Part shown: one piece after another, positions 15,052-23,341 of the stretch
Layout of the letters: each line of letters starts with the position of its first letter
Numbering within the stretch: position 1 is the stretch's first letter
Origin: Lachnospiraceae bacterium
GTDB taxonomy: Bacteria > Bacillota > Clostridia > Lachnospirales > Lachnospiraceae
Direction of reading: 5' to 3'
Length of the DNA stretch: 35,634 nt
Assembly: GCA_024680595.1 (NCBI GenBank)
Contig: JAILCB010000004.1
Span: 1 to 35,634, forward strand
Made by a program: the position numbers and the translations under genes
The notes under the pieces: model-generated
Database searches by the model: none
Told to the model about the DNA's origin: nothing
What the model saw: the letters and a program-made list of their open reading frames with translations, nothing else

Positions 15052-16143
15052 ATGGGATCTTTTAGCGCATTTTTGAAGAAGAAGGATATTGAGATTTCTG
15101 CACGCCGTTATGGGATTGAGGCATTAGGTGCCATGGCACAGGGACTTTTTTGTTCCCTGCTGATTGGCACTATTATTAATACCATAGGAACTCAGTTCGG
15201 TATTGGTTTTTTGACTGAACCGGTGGCTATAGTGGCAGGGGTGGAGTATACGGTCGGTGGACTTGCCAGCGCAATGAGCGGGCCGGCTATGGCTGTGGCC
15301 ATTGGCTATGCCTTGCATTGTCCGCCTCTTGTTTTATTCTCTCTTATTACAGTTGGTTTCGCTTCTAATGCACTTGGAGGGGCAGGCGGACCTTTGGCCG
15401 TTCTTTTCATTGCCATAATTGCAGCTGAAATTGGAAAGGCTATTTCAAAAGAGACCAAAATCGACATACTTATTACGCCATTAGTTACTATCGCTGTTGG
15501 AATTCTTCTTTCTGCGCTGCTGGCCCCGGCTCTTGGAAAGCTGGCCATGCTTGTAGGTAATTTCATTATGTGGGCGACGGATCTGCAGCCTTTCCTTATG
15601 GGTATTTTTGTTTCTGTTGTTGTTGGGGTTGCGCTTACCCTGCCAATTTCTTCCGCGGCTATTTGTGCTGCTTTTTCCCTGACAGGGCTGGCAGGAGGGG
15701 CTGCGGTAGCAGGCTGTTGTGCTCAAATGGTGGGGTTTGCTGTTATGTCTTTTCCTGAGAATAAGGTGGGAGGTCTCATTTCACAGGGAATTGGTACGTC
15801 TATGCTCCAGATGGGGAATATCGTGAAGAATCCTAGAATTTGGATTGCCCCTATTGTTACCAGTGCTATTACGGGTCCTATCGCTACCTGTGTATTTCAT
15901 CTGCAGATGAACGGGGCTCCGGTTTCTTCGGGCATGGGAACATGTGGATTTGTTGGTCAGATTGGGGTCTATTCCGGCTGGGTAAACGATATTGCTAATG
16001 GCTTAAAGGATTCCATTACAAGCTTTGACTGGATTGGCCTTATTTTGATTTCATTTGTTCTGCCTGCAATTCTGTGTCCTTTGATTAATCAGGTCTGTGT
16101 AAAGCTGGGCTGGGTGAAGAAGGGCGATATGACCTTGCAGTGA
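15052..16143 (+). CDS. PTS_EIIC_2-family membrane protein
   Basis: This 363-residue polytopic membrane protein has about 8-10 hydrophobic segments. It resembles the PTS_EIIC_2 family ('PTS sugar transporter subunit IIC'-like), with Gly/Ala-rich helices such as AMSGPAMAVAIGYALHCPP, GGAGGPLAVLF and LPISSAAICAAFSLTGLAGG. No EIIA or EIIB partner is nearby, and these orphan proteins are poorly characterised. The substrate cannot be inferred. It has its own promoter and is separated from the BMC unit by a terminator and repeat, so a role in BMC substrate uptake is only speculative. CAGGAGAG precedes the ATG. Confidence 0.75.
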   Translation: MGSFSAFLKKKDIEISARRYGIEALGAMAQGLFCSLLIGTIINTIGTQFGIGFLTEPVAIVAGVEYTVGGLASAMSGPAMAVAIGYALHCPPLVLFSLITVGFASNALGGAGGPLAVLFIAIIAAEIGKAISKETKIDILITPLVTIAVGILLSALLAPALGKLAMLVGNFIMWATDLQPFLMGIFVSVVVGVALTLPISSAAICAAFSLTGLAGGAAVAGCCAQMVGFAVMSFPENKVGGLISQGIGTSMLQMGNIVKNPRIWIAPIVTSAITGPIATCVFHLQMNGAPVSSGMGTCGFVGQIGVYSGWVNDIANGLKDSITSFDWIGLILISFVLPAILCPLINQVCVKLGWVKKGDMTLQ

Positions 16144-16160
16144 AGAAATGATATGTTTTA

Positions 16161-16440
16161 TAGGATTGCTTTGCGCTAAACCGCTTTGACTGGCTTGGGT
16201 TCGGGAATAAGTGGAGAGGCCTTGCAATGCAATTGATATAGGATTGCTTTGCGCTAATCCGCTTTGACTGGCCTGGGTCCTGGAATAAGGGATAAGCCTT
16301 GCACTAGATGTAGGATTGCTTTGCACTAAACCGATTTGACAGTCTTTAGTCCGGGAATAAGTGGAGAGGCCTTGCAATAGGATATGGGGTTGTTTTGCAC
16401 AAATCTTCTGTGACAGGCCTGGGTTCGGGATAGGGTGATA
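16161..16440 (+). repeat. Four degenerate tandem repeats after EIIC-like gene
   Basis: Copies begin near 16161, 16239, 16311 and 16384 (period about 72-78 bp). Shared cores include GGATTGCTTTGC, CTTTGACTGGC and GGAATAAG, and end in GCCTTGCA. No credible ORF is present. The spacer from 16144 to 16541 otherwise holds only the palindrome at 16478. Confidence 0.8.
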
Positions 16441-16477
16441 GGATTAGCTAAAATTTATGTGAGATGATTTTATGGAT

Positions 16478-16502
16478 GTTAACATAATTAAATTATGTTA
16501 AC
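16478..16502. promoter_or_regulatory. 25-bp palindrome, family member 1
   Basis: Arms GTTAACATAA and TTATGTTAAC flank a 5-bp centre (TTAAA), 40 bp upstream of the HAD-hydrolase start. Near-identical 25-bp sites lie at 31142-31166 and 33006-33030. It may be an operator or a XerD-arm-like site; see findings. Confidence 0.6.
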
Positions 16503-16541
16503 TGGTTTCATAAGAGCTTTATATTTGAAAGGGGAATTTAT

Positions 16542-17222
16542 TTGAATCAGAGTAAAAATGAGTCCGGAATTGCTGTTATTTTTGACATGGACGGGGTCAT
16601 TTTCGATACAGAACGGCACTGTATCAGTTGCTGGAAGAAGTTAGCCGCTGAACATGGTTTTGAGGATGTGGAGCCGACCTTTGTTAAATGCATTGGCACG
16701 ACAGAGGAGGTAACCAGGCATATTTTTTTGGAGCGCTATGGGGAGGATTTTCCTTTTAGCCAATATGATAGAGAGGTCCGGAGGCAGACCAGGGAGTTAT
16801 CCGATGCGGGAAAGCTTCCGCTTAAAACAGGGGTTTTTGAGATTCTTTCCGAATTACAGAATAGAGAAATCCCTCTAGCTCTAGGCTCTTCGAATGACAC
16901 GGTTTCTATTCGCAGAGAATTAGAGAATGCCGGCCTTCTTTCATATTTCTCCCAGGTTATAGGCGGAGATATGGTGAAGAGGGGAAAGCCATTTCCGGAT
17001 ATATTCCTTTCTGCCGGGGAGGCTTTATTGAAAACTCCTAAGCAGTGCTATGTTATTGAAGATTCCTTTAATGGAATCCGTGCGGCGGGTAGAGCGGGCA
17101 TGCATCCAATTATGGTTCCTGATATGTTGGAACCGGATTCAGAGATTCGGGATATTGCTGAAATCGTGCTGCCTTCTCTGCATGAGGCTCTTTCATATTT
17201 ACTTGCCGTAATTGACGCCTAA
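16542..17222 (+). CDS. HAD-superfamily hydrolase, beta-phosphoglucomutase-like
   Basis: This 226-residue HAD subfamily IA protein has motif I DMDGVIFD (D15 nucleophile, D17), motif II LGSSND (about 112-117), the K of KRGKPFPD (motif III) and EDSFNGIRAA (motif IV). An alpha-helical cap lies between motifs I and II. It is probably a sugar-phosphate phosphatase or beta-phosphoglucomutase-like enzyme; the substrate is undetermined. Translation appears to start at TTG 16542 after AAAGGGGAA. The PPi-phosphofructokinase gene follows after 13 bp, suggesting shared transcription and a link to sugar-phosphate metabolism. Confidence 0.88.
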   Translation: MNQSKNESGIAVIFDMDGVIFDTERHCISCWKKLAAEHGFEDVEPTFVKCIGTTEEVTRHIFLERYGEDFPFSQYDREVRRQTRELSDAGKLPLKTGVFEILSELQNREIPLALGSSNDTVSIRRELENAGLLSYFSQVIGGDMVKRGKPFPDIFLSAGEALLKTPKQCYVIEDSFNGIRAAGRAGMHPIMVPDMLEPDSEIRDIAEIVLPSLHEALSYLLAVIDA

Positions 17223-17235
17223 AAGGAGGTAGAGA

Positions 17236-18483
17236 ATGGGAAATGTAATTATTGGACAGTCGGGTGGACCGACGGCAGTTATTAATTCCAGCCTTGCGGG
17301 AGCCATTAGTGCAGCAAAGAAGGGTGGAGTCCCAAAGATTTATGGGATGCATTACGGAATAGAGGGTTTCTTGAAAAAGGATATTATTGATATTGAAGAC
17401 TATCTCTTTGATATTGATGATCTTTCTATCCTGAAGCGGACACCGTCTGCATTTCTTGGATCCTGCAGATATAAGCTTCCAAAAATTGAAGGGAACGAGG
17501 AAGTTTATGCTACAATGTTTGATACCTTGGATGAGTATGATATAGAATATTTCATGTATATTGGCGGAAATGATTCTATGGATACCATCAAGCAGCTTTC
17601 GGATTATGCCGAGGCACACGGCAAGAAGCAGAAGTTTATGGGAATTCCCAAGACTATCGATAATGATTTGCCTATTACGGATCATACTCCGGGTTTTGGT
17701 TCCGCCGCTAAGTTTATTGCCACATCTATGAGGGAGATTATATGCGATAATGAAAGCTTTGGTGCTAATGACCCCAAAATCTGTGTGGTAGAGATTATGG
17801 GAAGAAATGCCGGCTGGCTCACTGCCGCATCGGTACTTTCAAGGGCTACGGATAGTACCGGGCCTGATTTGATTTATCTACCCGAGAATCCTTTTGATGA
17901 GAAAGCATTTCTGGAACGGGTTGAGGATTTGACGAAAAAGAAGAAATCCATTGTTATTGCTGTTTCCGAAGGACTTAAGGATGCGGAAGGAAAGCTTATC
18001 TGTGAGCAGAACGATGACTATGCATTTGTGGATGCTTTTGGACACAGACAGCTCTCCGGCTGCGGAAAGATTCTCTCAAATAAAATCGCCAGAACTATGG
18101 GATACAAGACCCGTGCCATTGAGTTTTCACTTCTTCAGCGCTGCGCGACCCATCTGGCCAGCCGCGTGGATATTGACGAGGCCTATGATGTTGGTTATAT
18201 TGCCTGTGAGGCGGCCCTTGCGGGCGAGACTGGGAAAATGGTGGTTATCAACGTTACCCACAGGGAGCCGTATGTCGTGTCCTATGAGCTTGCGGATATT
18301 CACAATATTGCTAATATAGAGAAGAAGATGCCTAATGAGTGGATTATTAATGAGGGGACTTTTGTATCGGATGAATTTGTTAAGTATGTAAAGCCCCTGG
18401 TAGTTGGTTCTCTAACGCCCTATTATGCCGGAGGTGTTCCCAAGCACATATCTCTGAAAAATAAGAGAAGACATTTGAATTAA
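17236..18483 (+). CDS. Pyrophosphate-dependent 6-phosphofructokinase
   Basis: This 415-residue phosphofructokinase has GQSGGPTAVIN at 7-17, GGNDSMDT at 110-117 and PKTIDNDLPITDHTPGFGSA from 138 (D142 and D144 catalytic/metal). The aspartate after GGN replaces the glycine of ATP-PFK (GGDG), which points to PPi as phosphoryl donor. It interconverts fructose 6-phosphate and fructose 1,6-bisphosphate in glycolysis. AAAAGGAGG lies about 6 nt before the ATG. Length fits the roughly 400-residue bacterial PPi-PFK group. The 217-bp gap after it contains only weak inverted repeats. Confidence 0.92.
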   Translation: MGNVIIGQSGGPTAVINSSLAGAISAAKKGGVPKIYGMHYGIEGFLKKDIIDIEDYLFDIDDLSILKRTPSAFLGSCRYKLPKIEGNEEVYATMFDTLDEYDIEYFMYIGGNDSMDTIKQLSDYAEAHGKKQKFMGIPKTIDNDLPITDHTPGFGSAAKFIATSMREIICDNESFGANDPKICVVEIMGRNAGWLTAASVLSRATDSTGPDLIYLPENPFDEKAFLERVEDLTKKKKSIVIAVSEGLKDAEGKLICEQNDDYAFVDAFGHRQLSGCGKILSNKIARTMGYKTRAIEFSLLQRCATHLASRVDIDEAYDVGYIACEAALAGETGKMVVINVTHREPYVVSYELADIHNIANIEKKMPNEWIINEGTFVSDEFVKYVKPLVVGSLTPYYAGGVPKHISLKNKRRHLN

Positions 18484-18700
18484 GCATTTGCCTTTGCGGT
18501 TTTTGCAATGCGAAAAGGAAACGCATACTTTTACTTGTGGTACCGGCAGGTTTTTCTACCAGTAGTTGTGTTTCGGGGCGTCTTATTATATAATATATAA
18601 GATTAATAGTTGAATTACTGCCTAATATATTGGTGGCAGTGGAATTTGTTTTGTCAATTTGGTTTTCCAAATGGATAAATGATAAAGGAGGAAGTTCTGA

Positions 18701-19123
18701 ATGATACAATTAATTGTTGGTGAAAAGGGTAAGGGCAAGACAAAAGTACTTTTGGATAAGGTTGCTGAGACCGCACAGAATGCGAAAGGTAACGTTGTTT
18801 TCGTAGATAAGGATATGTCTCATATCTATGAAATTAAGAATACTGTACGTCTTGTCAATATCAGTGAGTATGGTATTACTAATGGGGATGAGTTTTTAGG
18901 ATTTTTGGCGGGACTCATTGCCGCTGATCACGATTTAGAGGATCTTTTCATCGATAGGTTTTTACGTGTATCATTTCATCCTACTGCGGAGGATTCTGTC
19001 TCTGTTCTCCGTAAACTGGATACTCTCAGCACAAAGTTTGACGTTAGGGTTACAGTTTCCCTTTCTTGCGGAAAGGATGAGGTTCCTGAGGATCTTCAGG
19101 ACAAGATTATTGTAGCACTGTAA
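18701..19123 (+). CDS. Small P-loop protein of unknown function
   Basis: This 140-residue protein opens with a Walker A-like GEKGKGKT (residues 8-15) and has a hydrophobic strand plus acidic patch (DLEDLFIDRFL) that could serve as Walker B. Similar short P-loop proteins are common and conserved in Clostridia, but I know of no established function. There is no TM segment. AAAGGAGGAAG precedes the ATG. It stands alone between the phosphofructokinase and the HlyD-like gene. Confidence 0.8.
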   Translation: MIQLIVGEKGKGKTKVLLDKVAETAQNAKGNVVFVDKDMSHIYEIKNTVRLVNISEYGITNGDEFLGFLAGLIAADHDLEDLFIDRFLRVSFHPTAEDSVSVLRKLDTLSTKFDVRVTVSLSCGKDEVPEDLQDKIIVAL

Positions 19124-19245
19124 GCATTGTCTGATTTACGGGAAATTCAGGTTATTGCGGGGTTACCTCTTTATCTGAAATTGATGATGTACTGTAAATA
19201 TGGTTTTTTTGAATTATTATTGTTACTGATTTATGATTGAGCTGG

Positions 19246-19283
19246 GGCTGCCGCCTGCGCAGAGAATGCGCAGGTTGACAGCC
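19246..19283 (+). other. GC-rich stem-loop in leader of HlyD-like gene
   Basis: CCTGCGCA (19254-19261) pairs with TGCGCAGG (19267-19274), with outer GGCTG (19246-19250) / CAGCC (19279-19283). It ends 29 nt before the ATG at 19313. There is no T-run, so it is a leader structure rather than a terminator. Confidence 0.6.
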
Positions 19284-19312
19284 TCGAAACTGTTCAGTCT
19301 GAAAGTTGTAAT

Positions 19313-21379
19313 ATGAGTCAAAAGCAGCATAAGAAAAAAAAGAATAATAGCCGGAGACGGACCTCTGGAAATGCTGCCGGACGCAGAGAGAGACAGAACA
19401 GATCCGCGAATTCCACATCTAGAACTAATTCTAGGTCAGATTTCAGTTCTTCTGATTCCGGTTCCGGTCTGACACCCCAGAGAGAGGCATATTTAAGAAA
19501 TGCCGGTGTTCAGAATGACCCAGATCGGGATGTCCGGGATACGTCGGCCAGACAATTTATCCGTTCTCAAAGTAAAGGCTCGGGCTATAACTTTTCATCT
19601 TCCGGTTCTCGTAATTCTCGCCCTTTCGCCGGGTTTGACAGTGGTAACAGTCGATCCTATGGCCGCGCAGGGTCCGGAATGACAAACGGTGGCTTATACG
19701 GGGGAGATGGTTCCCAATATTCCTCCGCCGGATTTACTGGTGGCTGGAATACTCGTAATAGCGGAGGAAATGACGGTTATTCGGGTAATTATGGCAGAAC
19801 GGGAGGGAATCGTTTTTCTTCTAACTCAGGTAGGAGAAATGCTTATGGTTCCGGAGGTATAGGTAACTCTCACAGCGATGGGGCAAATAGTAGATTATCC
19901 GGCAGGAATGGCGGGAATTCCGGCAGGGAGAGGTCGGCCACGGAGAGGCAAAAGGCCAGGGAGCTCCGCAGTCGGGAAGAAAGGCTTGCCCGGGACAATA
20001 AAGTCACAAAAATCCGTCGACATTCCTTGAATAGGATGAATCTGGGTATGGTCATTTTTGTGGCAATTTTCATTTATATTCTTATACTTCTCTATATTTC
20101 TTCACAGAAAACAACAATTACAGGCTATGAGGTGAAGCTGGGTTCTCTGGCCGTAAACCGTACAGGGCGTGGCGTGATTGTCCGGGCCGAGAAAGTATAT
20201 AGTGTTAAGGAATATGGCTATATTAATTATTATGCCAGGGAGACTGAGCGATTATCCACGGGTGAGCTTGTCTATTCCATTGATGAAAGTGGCGCGCTTT
20301 CCAGTATGGCGGGAGAAGGCGGGGCAGGAGAAATAGAATTAGACGAGTCTAATCTCTTGGAGCTTAGGGATGAGATTGTAAATTATCGGAAGACTTTTTC
20401 TGATAGTGATTTTAAGAGTATATATAGTTTTAAGAATTCTCTAAATGGGGTTGTTGCCCGTCTTACCAATGAAAGTATGCTTGCGGCACTTCAGAGTATA
20501 TCAGGAAATGCGGCCAAAAATTCCATTGCCATGGGCTATTGCGATACCAGCGGAATTGTTATTTTGGGTACGGATGGTTTAGAAAGCCTTATTCCCCAGG
20601 CCGTGGGAAAGAGTACTTTTAATGAGGATGAGCATCAGGAACAGCGACATGCGGATAATACCATTGTTTCTGTCAGTGATAATGCCTTCAAGATCATTAC
20701 AGATGAGAATTGGTCTGTGGTTGTTCCCTGGAATGAGGAGTGGGAAGGCGAGATTGAGAATGGGAAGTTTATCAATGTACTGTTTCTCAAAAACGGCATG
20801 ACTTCCTGGGCCCAGACAACGATTCTGCACAATGAGGACGGTGATTATCTCCAGCTTTCCTTCACTAATTCTATGGTTACCTATTCAAAGGATAGGTACT
20901 TGGATATTGAACTTTTGACATCGAAGAAGGAAGGCTTGAAAATCCCGAATTCTTCTTTGGTGAAAAGGGAGTTTTATGTCATTCCCAGAGCATTTTTGAC
21001 GAGAGGCGGCGATTCTGATTCTGAAGGCTTTATTAGGCAGGCTTATCTGGAGGACGGGTCCCTGTCCACGGAGTTTGTAGAGGCAAAGCTCTATGATGAG
21101 GTGCCGGAGGGCGTTTATGTGGATATAAATGTTTTCTCGCCGGGAGATACCATACTAAAACCTGATTCAACTGAACGCTTTACTGTTAGTCCCAAGGCCT
21201 CTCTGACCGGTGTCTATAATATGAATAATGGATATGCGGATTTCACAAAAGTGAATGTTCTATATTCTAATAAGGAGTATTCTATTGTAGAGTCGGGCAC
21301 CATGTACGGGCTGAGTGTTTATGATCATATTGTTTTGAACGGGGCTGATGTCAGTGACGATGATTTTGTTTATGAGTGA
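19313..21379 (+). CDS. HlyD-like membrane protein with long low-complexity cytosolic region
   Basis: Residues 1-235 of this 688-residue protein are rich in Ser, Gly, Asn and Arg, with many RNS/GGN blocks. They are followed by an Arg/Lys-rich stretch and one TM helix (about 244-263, ending ILILLYISS). The outer part (265-688) has a HlyD/membrane-fusion-like start (GYEVKLGSLAVNRTGRGVIVR) and beta-rich segments. Comparable proteins occur upstream of yggS-sepF in Lachnospiraceae. A cell-envelope or division role is inferred from context. There is no export ATPase nearby. The Shine-Dalgarno is weak. The last codons run into a tandem repeat. Confidence 0.8.
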   Translation: MSQKQHKKKKNNSRRRTSGNAAGRRERQNRSANSTSRTNSRSDFSSSDSGSGLTPQREAYLRNAGVQNDPDRDVRDTSARQFIRSQSKGSGYNFSSSGSRNSRPFAGFDSGNSRSYGRAGSGMTNGGLYGGDGSQYSSAGFTGGWNTRNSGGNDGYSGNYGRTGGNRFSSNSGRRNAYGSGGIGNSHSDGANSRLSGRNGGNSGRERSATERQKARELRSREERLARDNKVTKIRRHSLNRMNLGMVIFVAIFIYILILLYISSQKTTITGYEVKLGSLAVNRTGRGVIVRAEKVYSVKEYGYINYYARETERLSTGELVYSIDESGALSSMAGEGGAGEIELDESNLLELRDEIVNYRKTFSDSDFKSIYSFKNSLNGVVARLTNESMLAALQSISGNAAKNSIAMGYCDTSGIVILGTDGLESLIPQAVGKSTFNEDEHQEQRHADNTIVSVSDNAFKIITDENWSVVVPWNEEWEGEIENGKFINVLFLKNGMTSWAQTTILHNEDGDYLQLSFTNSMVTYSKDRYLDIELLTSKKEGLKIPNSSLVKREFYVIPRAFLTRGGDSDSEGFIRQAYLEDGSLSTEFVEAKLYDEVPEGVYVDINVFSPGDTILKPDSTERFTVSPKASLTGVYNMNNGYADFTKVNVLYSNKEYSIVESGTMYGLSVYDHIVLNGADVSDDDFVYE

Positions 21380-21656
21380 CTTTCCGAATGCGTTAGGAAA
21401 CCGCATTTGGAAAGTCCACGCTGTGCGCGGGACAGGGACATCGCTTTGCGAGGATTGGTCATGTAGGTATGATTTTCCGAATGCGTTAGGAAACCGCATT
21501 TGGAAATTCCACGCTGTGCGCGGGACAGGGACATCGCTTTGCGAGGATTGATCGTGTAGGTATGACTTTCCGAATGCGTGAGGGAACTGCATTTGGAAAT
21601 TCCACGCTGTGTATGGGACAGGGTTATCGCTTTGCTATGGCCGGTCACTATAGGTT
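21378..21656 (+). repeat. Three 93-bp tandem repeats before yggS
   Basis: Copies begin at 21378, 21471 and 21564. Each starts with a hairpin (CTTTCCGAATGCG with CGCATTTGGAAAG in copy 1) and contains CACGCTGTGCGCGGGACAGG and TCGCTTTGCGAGGATTG. Copy 1 begins on the stop codon of the HlyD-like gene. There is no U-tract and no convincing ORF. Confidence 0.88.
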
Positions 21657-21694
21657 TGATTGTGTTTTTTTATGCTTTTATATTTGGAGGGAAC

Positions 21695-22399
21695 ATGGAG
21701 GATATTAATATTCAGGAGAATCTCAAAGCTGTTGAAGAGCGGATTCAGGAGGCCTGCAAGAAAAGCGGACGGAAAAGAGAAGATGTCACTCTTGTGGCGG
21801 TCAGTAAAACAAAGCCTGTTTCTTTGATTATGAAGGCATATGAGGCCGGTATTAGGGATTTCGGGGAGAATAAGGCCCAGGAGCTGGCGGCTAAATACGA
21901 GGAGATGCCAAAGGATATCCGCTGGCATATGATAGGCCATTTGCAGAGAAATAAGGTTAAATATATTATTGATAAGGCTGCTTATATCCACAGTGTCGAT
22001 TCCCTGGCCCTGGCAGAGGAGATTAGCCGTCAGGCTGTTAAGCATGGGGTTACTGCCCATGTATTCGTGGAGATTAATATCGGTGACGAGGAAACGAAAT
22101 TTGGTGTCCCTTATGATGAGGTTACAGAATTAGTTGACAAAATAATTGGTTTACCAAATTTATCGGTTGAGGGCTTAATGTGCATTGCTCCAAACGTTGA
22201 TAATTCTGAAGAAAATCGAAAATTTTTTATAAAAATGCGTGAAAAATCTGTTGACATAAATTTAAAACTAAGTCATAATGTAACGGTCAGCGTTTTATCT
22301 ATGGGTATGACAGGAGACTATCAGGTGGCTATTGAAGAGGGGGCCACCATGATACGTGTTGGTACTGGGATTTTCGGAGAACGCACTTATAAAGTATGA
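21695..22399 (+). CDS. YggS/YlmE-family PLP homeostasis protein
   Basis: This 234-residue pyridoxal-phosphate-binding protein of the YggS/PROSC family has K38 in VAVSKTKP as the PLP lysine, FGENKAQEL, WHMIGHLQRNK, and SMGMTGDYQVAIEEGATMIRVG at the phosphate-binding end. It buffers PLP and has no known catalytic reaction. I chose the ATG at 21695 (GGAGGG just upstream, family-typical N-terminus) over an upstream start inside the tandem repeats. The link to sepF is the classic Firmicute division-cluster order (ylmE-sepF). Confidence 0.95.
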   Translation: MEDINIQENLKAVEERIQEACKKSGRKREDVTLVAVSKTKPVSLIMKAYEAGIRDFGENKAQELAAKYEEMPKDIRWHMIGHLQRNKVKYIIDKAAYIHSVDSLALAEEISRQAVKHGVTAHVFVEINIGDEETKFGVPYDEVTELVDKIIGLPNLSVEGLMCIAPNVDNSEENRKFFIKMREKSVDINLKLSHNVTVSVLSMGMTGDYQVAIEEGATMIRVGTGIFGERTYKV

Positions 22400-22477
22400 C
22401 GGAATCGGGAAATTATATTCTTATTAAGAATCGCTTTAGGAGGGAGCCTGATTCAGTCTCTTAAGGGAGGGAAAAAG

Positions 22478-23023
22478 ATGGGTTTGCTGGATAAGTTTGT
22501 ACATGCGATGAATATTAAGGATGAGGACGAAGATTACGGATACGATGAGGGTTATGATGATGACGGATACATGGATGATGAACCGGATGAACCCGTCAGA
22601 AATGAGAAGCGTGGATTCTTCAGCAGGAATAGAAAGGCAGATATAGAGGAAGAGGAACCTAAGGCTTCCAAGGGAAAGATTACACCTATGCGTCAGTCAA
22701 AGCGCCGCGCAGATTCAAGCGACCGTGAAATTTGTATGTTTAAGCCTGTTAATTCCGATGAATCCTGTGATATTATGGATGCACTGCTTTCGGACAGGAC
22801 TGTTGTATTGAACCTTGAGGGACTGCATGATGATGTAGCTCAGAAGATTATTGATACTTTATCAGGAGCCTGCTATGCCCTTAGCGGGAATATGCTGAAG
22901 ATTTCCAATTATATTTTTATTGTTGCACCTAAGAGTGTTGAGCTTTCGGGGGATTCCCAGGGAAACGTGCTTCGGGAAGCTTTCGAGCTTCCACTGGCGG
23001 CAGCATCCGGCGGACGGATCTAG
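22478..23023 (+). CDS. sepF: Cell-division protein SepF
   Basis: This 181-residue protein has an N-terminal membrane-targeting amphipathic helix (MGLLDKFVHAMNI), an acidic Asp/Tyr/Glu-rich linker (20-75), and the SepF core domain (about 85-165: CDIMDALLSDRTVVLNLEGL and DTLSGACYALSGNMLKI). SepF anchors and aligns FtsZ. The core is normal, but the C-terminal tail (AASGGRI) is followed immediately by coding-like sequence in another frame (see 23023-23166). GGGAGGG precedes the ATG. Confidence 0.95.
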   Translation: MGLLDKFVHAMNIKDEDEDYGYDEGYDDDGYMDDEPDEPVRNEKRGFFSRNRKADIEEEEPKASKGKITPMRQSKRRADSSDREICMFKPVNSDESCDIMDALLSDRTVVLNLEGLHDDVAQKIIDTLSGACYALSGNMLKISNYIFIVAPKSVELSGDSQGNVLREAFELPLAAASGGRI

Positions 23024-23166
23024 GACAGGATCCATATTTCGAACATAGCGGTACTACTTATTTTCATTCCGGAGAACGGAGAGAATTTGGGGATTATGGT
23101 AATATTAATGACCGTTCCCTGCGTGTTTATCTAAAGGATGATCCTAATAGGCCGCGTTCTTTTTAG
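23023..23166 (+). pseudogene. Coding-like fragment without start, overlapping sepF stop
   Basis: Starting in the sepF stop, a frame different from sepF stays open for 47 codons to TAG 23164. It reads with normal-looking composition, for example DPYFEHSGTTYFHSGERR and SLRVYLKDDPNRP. There is no ATG/GTG start with a ribosome site. It may be a remnant of a longer sepF or of a lost neighbouring gene, separated by a frameshift. The rest of the spacer to 23341 contains a terminator. Confidence 0.35.
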
Positions 23167-23223
23167 ACAGTTTTGATTTAGTCATTGTGTATACTATGAC
23201 TTTTGCTGGTTTTTGATTTATAT

Positions 23224-23280
23224 ACGGAATGATCGTGACTGTATTGTATAGAACGGTTACGATTATTCCGTTTTGTTTTT
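23224..23280 (+). terminator. Rho-independent terminator of the yggS-sepF unit
   Basis: ACGGAAT (23224-23230) pairs with ATTCCGT (23265-23271), extended inward by ATCGT/ACGAT and AC/GT with single bulges. TTTGTTTTT follows. It lies about 200 bp after sepF and 60 bp before aroB. Confidence 0.85.
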
Positions 23281-23341
23281 CTAATAGCAGGGAAGTTGAG
23301 ATTGTTGTTCATAATAGTTTCATGAATGAGGAGTTAGTTTT

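Noticed and set aside
16051-16377. 108-codon minus-strand ORF over the tandem repeats
   Set aside because: Its translation is only the repeat (STYSRTQASQSGLAQSNP) and it overlaps the end of the EIIC-like gene.
21260-21648. Minus-strand ORFs over the 93-bp repeats
   Set aside because: They are pure repeat translations without a ribosome site, and the plus strand carries the real genes.
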